Source: DASVAL01 sp035649575 (GTDB lineage Bacteria > Planctomycetota > UBA1135 > UBA2386). Taken from it: DNA of 29,323 bases. Under the pieces are notes generated by a model that ran no database searches, had not been told where the DNA came from, and saw nothing but the letters and a program-made list of their open reading frames with translations. Location: assembly GCA_035649575.1 (NCBI GenBank), contig DASRJH010000186.1:1-29323 (forward strand), in the 5' to 3' direction. Positions 24,578-29,323 of this stretch are shown here, one piece after another (the first letter of the stretch is position 1; each line of letters begins with the position of its first letter). The translations under genes and the position numbers were made by a program.

Positions 24578-25039
24578 ATGAACCATGACGAACGCAGCGA
24601 ACCGATGAGCGGCCAAGATGCCGTGGGGCACCGGAAACTCCTTGGGGCGCACGTCCAGGACGCGAGCCGTTGGGCCTTGTGCGGCATACTCGCGCTCTCG
24701 GCAGCCTCGAAACTGCTGACCCCCTATCAAGACTCCTATGTAGTTCCCGAGCCGCTCTACTACCTGAGTGGCCTGGTGGAACTGGGCGCCGCCGTGCTCC
24801 TTCACACCAAATACCGGCACCACGCAATGGCGGCGAGCGTCGTGCTCGCGCTCGCGGGGATCGCGCTCGCGACCGCCCTCCCCGGCCGGCTGTGCGGCTG
24901 CTTCGGCAGCCTGGTGCCGCTCGATGGCTCCTCCCACGTCCTGGTATCCGCAGTAGTGGGCGCGCTCGCCTGCCTGAACTTCCGGTGCGATGGTTCGAGG
25001 GCTGTCGGGTCGCGCGCGATCACGCCCACCGACCCGTAG
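24578..25039 (+). CDS. MauE/DoxX-like integral membrane protein
   Basis: A 153-residue protein from ATG 24578; ATG 24605 is an alternative, and the open frame runs further upstream without family-like sequence. About four membrane helices lie at 33-48, 60-76, 83-101 and 119-135. The motifs match the MauE branch of DoxX-like proteins: SAASKLLTP after helix 1, a Glu in GLVELGAAVLL in helix 2, and CGCFG (106-110) between helices 3 and 4. MauE-type proteins assist disulfide formation or maturation of periplasmic enzymes, and the vicinal CxC pair fits thiol-redox chemistry. There is no mau cluster or thioredoxin-like gene next to it, so the partner is unknown. A purine-rich GGAGGAGGAGG at about 24506-24516 is too far upstream to be its ribosome-binding site. 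Confidence 0.72.
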   Translation: MNHDERSEPMSGQDAVGHRKLLGAHVQDASRWALCGILALSAASKLLTPYQDSYVVPEPLYYLSGLVELGAAVLLHTKYRHHAMAASVVLALAGIALATALPGRLCGCFGSLVPLDGSSHVLVSAVVGALACLNFRCDGSRAVGSRAITPTDP

Positions 25040-25476
25040 GGTCCGTTACCTTGCGAGGAGGCTGCTGCCACCGCTCGCGCCGAGCAGTGCACACCAGCTT
25101 GTTGCTCCCAGGTCGCAGCGCCTCGAATCCACCCTCCTTGAACCGCCTGGTTCAACTCACGCACACACCGACCGCCACGCGGTCGCTCGAAATCTTCATT
25201 TCACCGCGGCCCTGCGCGACGCCCTCGCGGCCCGTGCGCCGCGATGGGGCCCGGACGCCGCTCGCATCGCAGCCTCGGGCGACGCGCGCAGCCGAGCCCC
25301 GCGTGCGCGGAAGTGACGCCTCATCGGCCCTGATAGCGATCCAATCGCTCGCCGATATCACTCCGAGGAATTTGTGTTACGGTATCATATGTGGACATTG
25401 CGCTATCAAAGCGGCCTCTTTGGCTGCACGCAATTGCCATCCCTCAACCCGTATCGACCCCTCCGAACATCTGAAC
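25040..25476. other. gene-free interval with an A+T-richer 3' part
   Basis: No convincing gene was found. The first 270 or so bases are GC-rich like the rest of the window. From about 25310 the sequence becomes noticeably richer in A and T, with TATCAT at 25383-25388 as the best -10 candidate for the gene at 25477; no matching -35 was found. The base-composition change continues into that gene. Confidence 0.5.
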
Positions 25477-26250
25477 ATGCAACTCCCCAAGTCCGTTGGT
25501 CTCGGCGCCGCCGGCACTTTCATAGCGGCAGCCTCTTATCTCGCTTTCAGTGGCATCACAGTCAATGAAACCGCCCAATGCTGGGCTCATCTCCACGGTA
25601 GCGTGAACACGCTGACCATGAGCAACCACCCCGGCCCCTACATTACGTTTGATGGCGAGTTCACCCTCGGTGCCATCGACGCCGTGCTCATCTTCCGCAA
25701 CAACGAGCAGGGCACGCACGAGCGCACGGAAGATGTCTCCGTCCGTGTCTCGCTGTCGTCGGAACAGGTGATCCGTTTCAACAAGCAGCCGCCGTTGGGC
25801 GGCGTCGGCGGCAACCCGTTCATATTCCTGCAACTCACCGACAACAGGGGAGACACGCTCTCGGACAAGATCCTGCTGGGCCGGGTTGTCCAAGGCCTGC
25901 TTCCCGTCGACCTGAACCTACGAAACTTCGTCGACATCGTGGCGCAGATCGCAGGCAGCTGCTCCAACAGCCCGGGGCCGTTCATCACGTTGGACGGTGA
26001 TGTGGCCTTCAGAGGCATCAACGCCAGGCTGATCTTCCAGAACAGTCCTCACCCGAACGCGCCGCACCAGAGGGACGAGTCGCTCGAGCTGAACGTGGAG
26101 CTCACGCAGCCCAGTGGCACGATCCGGTTCTCCAAGCAGCCGCCGCTCGGCGGCGTGGGCGGCAACCCGCGCATCTACGTGCGGTTCGAGTGCCACGGCG
26201 AGAGCAGCGACGAGATCTACCTGGGCCGCTGCGTCCAGCTCTCGCGGTAG
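25477..26250 (+). CDS. exported or membrane-anchored protein made of two tandem copies of an uncharacterised domain
   Basis: A 257-residue protein; the ATG is where the hydrophobic N-terminus starts (SVGLGAAGTFIAAASYLAFS). Cleavage near ETA|Q is possible but weak. Two homologous halves follow. Each begins PGPxITxDGxx and continues with a DAVLIFRNN or NARLIFQNS strand, an acidic linker, and IRF-K-QPPLGGVGGNP (identical in both halves), and ends with LGR-VQ. The spacing is about 98 residues. The domain occurs, as I recall, in scattered environmental bacteria without a known function; all-beta structure is likely. The first half of the gene has visibly lower G+C than its neighbours, and there is no ribosome-binding site, which together hint at a different origin. 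The gene is convergent with the beta-helix gene. Confidence 0.7.
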   Translation: MQLPKSVGLGAAGTFIAAASYLAFSGITVNETAQCWAHLHGSVNTLTMSNHPGPYITFDGEFTLGAIDAVLIFRNNEQGTHERTEDVSVRVSLSSEQVIRFNKQPPLGGVGGNPFIFLQLTDNRGDTLSDKILLGRVVQGLLPVDLNLRNFVDIVAQIAGSCSNSPGPFITLDGDVAFRGINARLIFQNSPHPNAPHQRDESLELNVELTQPSGTIRFSKQPPLGGVGGNPRIYVRFECHGESSDEIYLGRCVQLSR

Positions 26251-26362
26251 TAGACGCACTTGCGGGTCAGCGCACGCGTGCGGACCACGGCGTCGACGCC
26301 CGGCCCGGCGGGGTGGCCCGCGACCAGCAGCAGTCCCTGCGCGGTACGCGGCACTAGCCGGT

Positions 26363-28045
26363 TCAGAAGACGACGTCGCGCGCCGCCGTTGCGGCGAAGG
26401 CACCGTTCTTCGCCGACGGCGTCAGTACGAACGCCTGCACGCGCGCGGCGATGCCCGCCAGGCCGGGCGGGATTGTCACCGGCAGCGTGAAGCCGCTCGC
26501 GCCGACGCCGCTGCCGAACGTGAGCAGCACGCTCGCCCCAGCCGACATGTGCAGCTCGGGCAGCGCCGGCGGGCCGACCGGCGGCACGGGCTGCAACCAC
26601 CCTTCCAGGCCGAGCAGCGTGAAGCCGGCCGCGAGCGAGCCGCCCGGCGACCACACGCGCACGTCGACGACACTGGCCGCCGGCGCGGGCGACGGGCTCA
26701 CGGCCGCCGCGAACGCACCGTTGACCGCGACGCTCAGCGCGACGTCTTCGCGCGAGCCAGCGAGCACCTCGTACTCGTCGGCGCCGATGTCGATCGCCGG
26801 GCCGACGACGCGCGGATCGCCCTCGAAGTCGAACAGCAGGCCCGCGAACGCGCCGCCCGTGTGGCGGCACGGCGACGACGCGGTCAGGTGCACGTCGCCG
26901 GTGGCGAGGCCGACGAACAGCGGGTCGATGCTCAGGTTGCCGGTACCGAACACGGTGCCCATGCTCGCACCGATGTCGCACGTCGCCGCCGACGCTGCGA
27001 TGCCGTTCGAGTAGAGGTCGGATGGCAGACCGTTGCGGGTGTTGCCCCACAGGATGCAGTTCCGCAGCGTGGCCGACGAGAGCTGCCAGCCGCCGACCGT
27101 CAGGCCACCCGTGGCCTGCGCGACCGGAGTCGGTGTGCCGGTCGCGTTGCCGGCGATCGTCGTCGAGAACGCGTTGAACAAGACGATGCCGCGCGACGCG
27201 GTACCGCCACCGTCCCCACCGACGCCGCCGTTGCCGCCGGTGTTGCCGACGACGATGCAGTTGGTCAGCGTCACGCTCGGCAAGAAGAAGGCGATCGGCC
27301 CGTAGACGTCGAAGCCGCCGGTCCCGCCACCCGTCGCACCGTTGCCGCCCTGGTTGCTCGTGATCTCGCATCGCGTGAACGTGGTGGTCGACGCGAGGGT
27401 GAGCATCTCGATGCCGCCACAACCGCCGCGACCGCTCGTCCCGATGCCGCCGACGTTGTTGTCGAAGCGGCAGCGCTCGAGCAGCGGTCCCGTGGCGCTC
27501 GGCGCGAGGTACGCACCGCCCGCACCACCCGTCCCGCCCGCGCCGCCGGTGTTGCCGAAGACGTCGCAGTCGGCGAGTCGCAGCGCGGAGCCCGTCGCAT
27601 GGATGCCGCCAGCACCGCCGGCAGTAGCGGCGCGCCCGACGTTGCCGGTGATCGAGCACGAACGGATCGTCGGCGACGCGCCGTCGCACTGGATGCCGCC
27701 GCCTGGATGCGTGACGCCGCGACCGTTCGTCAGCCTGAACCCTTCGAGGACCGCCGTCGGCGGCTCGCTCGCGACGAACGAGACGACCGTGCCGGCCTGG
27801 TTGCCGTCGATCGTCGTCACCGCCGCGCCGTTCGCGCTGCGCACGGTGATCGCCTTCCCGAGGAAGTCGACGTTCTCGACGTAGGTGCCGGGCAGCACGA
27901 GCACCGTCGCGCCGTTGGTCGCAGCGACGATCGCCGATTGAATCGTCGGAAACACGGTCGGCACGACGAGCGGCGCCTGGGCGCCGGCGACCGCCGGAAA
28001 TGCCGCAACGAACCACAGGGACCAGCCGCGCGCGTGTGTCTGCAT
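26363..28045 (-). CDS. secreted right-handed parallel beta-helix protein
   Basis: A 560-residue protein; the signal peptide cut is predicted at AGA|Q. VFPTIQSAIVAATNGATVLVLPGTY is the classic entry to a pectate-lyase-like parallel beta-helix, followed by VDFLGKAITVRS and about ten coils with recurring LTNCIVVGNTGG, LRNCILWGNT and LLERCRFDNN patterns and many Gly-rich turns. DIGADEYE near residue 420 is the usual end mark of such choice-of-anchor Q helices. The last 130 or so residues end with LPVTIPPGLAGI and a QAFVLTPS strand, matching the closing part of the shared C-terminal domain. Such helices bind or cleave polysaccharides, but no catalytic residues were identified. On the minus strand, TGATAGCGT lies eight bases before the ATG, so the transcript may have almost no leader. 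Confidence 0.85.
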   Translation of the reverse strand: MQTHARGWSLWFVAAFPAVAGAQAPLVVPTVFPTIQSAIVAATNGATVLVLPGTYVENVDFLGKAITVRSANGAAVTTIDGNQAGTVVSFVASEPPTAVLEGFRLTNGRGVTHPGGGIQCDGASPTIRSCSITGNVGRAATAGGAGGIHATGSALRLADCDVFGNTGGAGGTGGAGGAYLAPSATGPLLERCRFDNNVGGIGTSGRGGCGGIEMLTLASTTTFTRCEITSNQGGNGATGGGTGGFDVYGPIAFFLPSVTLTNCIVVGNTGGNGGVGGDGGGTASRGIVLFNAFSTTIAGNATGTPTPVAQATGGLTVGGWQLSSATLRNCILWGNTRNGLPSDLYSNGIAASAATCDIGASMGTVFGTGNLSIDPLFVGLATGDVHLTASSPCRHTGGAFAGLLFDFEGDPRVVGPAIDIGADEYEVLAGSREDVALSVAVNGAFAAAVSPSPAPAASVVDVRVWSPGGSLAAGFTLLGLEGWLQPVPPVGPPALPELHMSAGASVLLTFGSGVGASGFTLPVTIPPGLAGIAARVQAFVLTPSAKNGAFAATAARDVVF

Positions 28046-28069
28046 GGTGCCCCACGCTATCAGATCGCC

Positions 28070-28266
28070 TGCCCGCGGATAGGAACTCTCTCTCCCCGCC
28101 GCAGCGCGAACAGACCAAGGCCTCCAAAAGGAACACCCTCGTCCGCAGCTCCGCCCACGCGTACCGCAGCGGCAGCACGCGCACCGCGCCGTCGACTTCC
28201 GCAGTCCCGCATCCCCGCCGCCGGTGTGAACACGCCGTGGTATGTCACCAGGTGCCGCTGGCAGCG
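28070..28266 (-). pseudogene. frameshifted relic of an IS91-family transposase C-terminus
   Basis: One frame (28266-28204) encodes RHLVTYHGVFTPAAGMRD, nearly the same as the relic at 90-302. A second frame (about 28175-28070) encodes LPLRYAWAELRTRVFLLEAL followed by VCSRCGGE, the C-terminal zinc-binding segment of the same transposase family. The change of frame between them and the missing N-terminal domains show an inactive remnant. It begins 54 bases after the stop of the carboxypeptidase-regulatory-like gene at 28320. Confidence 0.72.
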
Positions 28267-28319
28267 AGGACGCACAGTCCTCGTTGCCGCGGAGCCGCGA
28301 AAGGACTCCGGCCGTCCCG

Positions 28320-29323
28320 CTACTTCGGCAGGCGCACGATCACCTCGGGGTTCAGGCCGGCGGTGACGATGCCATCCTGCTCGTGACGGATGCCGTCGCC
28401 GCTGGCGACGACGATCCGGTGCGGTCCAGGGACGCACTTCTTCACGAGTACGCGACCGCTGGCATCGGAGCGCCACGAGCCGCGCACGCCGGTGTAGATC
28501 TCCGGTTCCCGGCGCGCGAACACGAACACGTCGCGCACGGGCTTGCCGTCGGAGGTCAGCACCTGCACGGGCAGCTCGCCCCACGCCTCGACGCGCGCGT
28601 GCACTTCGAGGCCCACTGCGGTCGTCGTGAAAGGCCCGACGCGGACCGGCGCGAGCGTGTCGTGCGAGAACGCGGCGCCCTCGGGGCCGGTGCGCTTGTG
28701 CGGCCGCACGTCGAACGCGAACACGCGGCCGACCGGCAGCGGCGGCAGCTCGAAGCGATGCCCGTCGATCTTCGCGGCCGCGTCCGTTCCGCCGCTCGGC
28801 TTGCCGTCGTCGCCGAACGGCACGACCTCGACGTGGAACTCCGTCACCGGCTGCGCGTCGGCCGCCGTCAGCACGTCGCCGCGCACGACGCAGCCGGCGA
28901 GCTCGTCGTCGCGGATCGTCATGACCACGTCGTCGCGTCCCGCCGCGACCGCGGTGACCGTGAAGCGGAACCACCAGTTGTCCGCGAGCGGATACGCGAC
29001 GACGTTCCACGGCGTGCCCGGATCGACCACCATCGTGAACCGCCCGTCGGGGCCGCTGGTGGCGCCGGTGCCGGGCACGAAGCGGTCGGCGACGTCGGGC
29101 GAGCTCGAAGTGCCCATGTTCCAGCCGTCGAGATCCGGGACCACCTTGACGCCGGCGAACGGCTTGCCGTCGCCGTGTTGCACGACGCCGCCGATCGTCG
29201 CGAACGCACGCAGCACGAGGCGCGCCTCCGGGTGCGGGCGCTCAGCGGTCGTCTCGAGCCACACCGCGTCGCTGTTCGCGTGGCCCTCCGCCGACGCGAT
29301 CAGCTCGTAGCGGGCCCGCTTCT
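28320..29323 (-). CDS. carboxypeptidase-regulatory-like protein, 3' part (gene runs out of the window)
   Basis: 333 codons are visible and the frame stays open to the right edge, so the N-terminus is missing; an in-frame GTG at 29264 is probably not the true start. The visible part holds at least three beta-sandwich units of the carboxypeptidase regulatory-like type: GGVVQHGDGKPFAGVKVVPD with SGPDGRFTMVVDPG, then GCVVRGDVLTAADAQPV, then VQVLTSDGKPVRDVFVF with SDASGRVLVKKCVPG. It ends VIVRLPK, similar to the ELRLPR end of the sigma-fusion protein at 302-3541, and like that gene it is followed by an IS91 relic. It may be a paralogue of the ectodomain of that protein; whether a sigma domain lies upstream cannot be seen here. 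Confidence 0.78.
   Translation of the reverse strand, partial: KRARYELIASAEGHANSDAVWLETTAERPHPEARLVLRAFATIGGVVQHGDGKPFAGVKVVPDLDGWNMGTSSSPDVADRFVPGTGATSGPDGRFTMVVDPGTPWNVVAYPLADNWWFRFTVTAVAAGRDDVVMTIRDDELAGCVVRGDVLTAADAQPVTEFHVEVVPFGDDGKPSGGTDAAAKIDGHRFELPPLPVGRVFAFDVRPHKRTGPEGAAFSHDTLAPVRVGPFTTTAVGLEVHARVEAWGELPVQVLTSDGKPVRDVFVFARREPEIYTGVRGSWRSDASGRVLVKKCVPGPHRIVVASGDGIRHEQDGIVTAGLNPEVIVRLPK

Noticed and set aside
26271..26282. 12-bp palindrome CGCACGCGTGCG
   Set aside because: It is alone, in GC-rich sequence between convergent genes, with no second copy found. Chance is sufficient.
90..28266. Composite transposon bounded by the two IS91 relics
   Set aside because: Both relics are fragments lacking nuclease domains and ends. 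No terminal sequences or target duplications were seen, and the enclosed genes look chromosomal.

Overview
The window is GC-rich chromosomal DNA, most likely from an uncultured or little-studied planctomycete (Planctomycetota). I infer this from the gene content, not from a marker gene. Evidence includes an ECF-type sigma factor fused through a membrane segment to a very large extracytoplasmic region, and many secreted beta-propeller, beta-helix, LamG-like and discoidin-like proteins of unknown substrate. Five of these proteins share a C-terminal domain. Genes are scattered and few form operons. No rRNA, tRNA, CRISPR array, phage gene or intact transposase was seen.

Layout. 90-302 (-) is the C-terminal relic of an IS91-type (Y2) transposase. 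It directly follows the sigma-factor/carboxypeptidase-regulatory-like fusion at 302-3541 (-). From 3.7 to 8.9 kb come a secreted LamG-like protein, a small exported protein (-), a PaaI-type thioesterase, a propeller-like exported protein (-) and a discoidin-domain protein. From 9.0 to 13.3 kb (-) lies a glycan-synthesis block: a GT4 glycosyltransferase, GDP-mannose 4,6-dehydratase (gmd) and a GT-C membrane glycosyltransferase. From 13.5 to 24.3 kb there are two paralogous metallopeptidase-like proteins that have lost their zinc site, two large repeat proteins on the minus strand, a DUF4476 lipoprotein and a membrane-anchored PDZ protein. From 24.5 to 28.0 kb there are a MauE-like membrane protein, a two-copy repeat protein and a parallel beta-helix protein (-). 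The right end holds a second IS91 relic (28070-28266) and the 3' part of another carboxypeptidase-regulatory-like gene that runs out of the window.

How it fits together. Most products are predicted to be exported. The gmd/GT genes would make and attach sugar nucleotides to glycans, plausibly surface polysaccharide or glycoprotein. The exported proteins could be surface or periplasmic structures. Three features recur across otherwise unrelated genes. Predicted signal-peptidase sites put Gln at the mature N-terminus in eight proteins. Five secreted proteins share a C-terminal domain that looks like a sorting or anchoring module. A 38-base intergenic repeat with alternative hairpins lies 104-121 bases upstream of three plus-strand start codons. 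These three patterns are the best leads for an undescribed system here; functions attached to them are inference.
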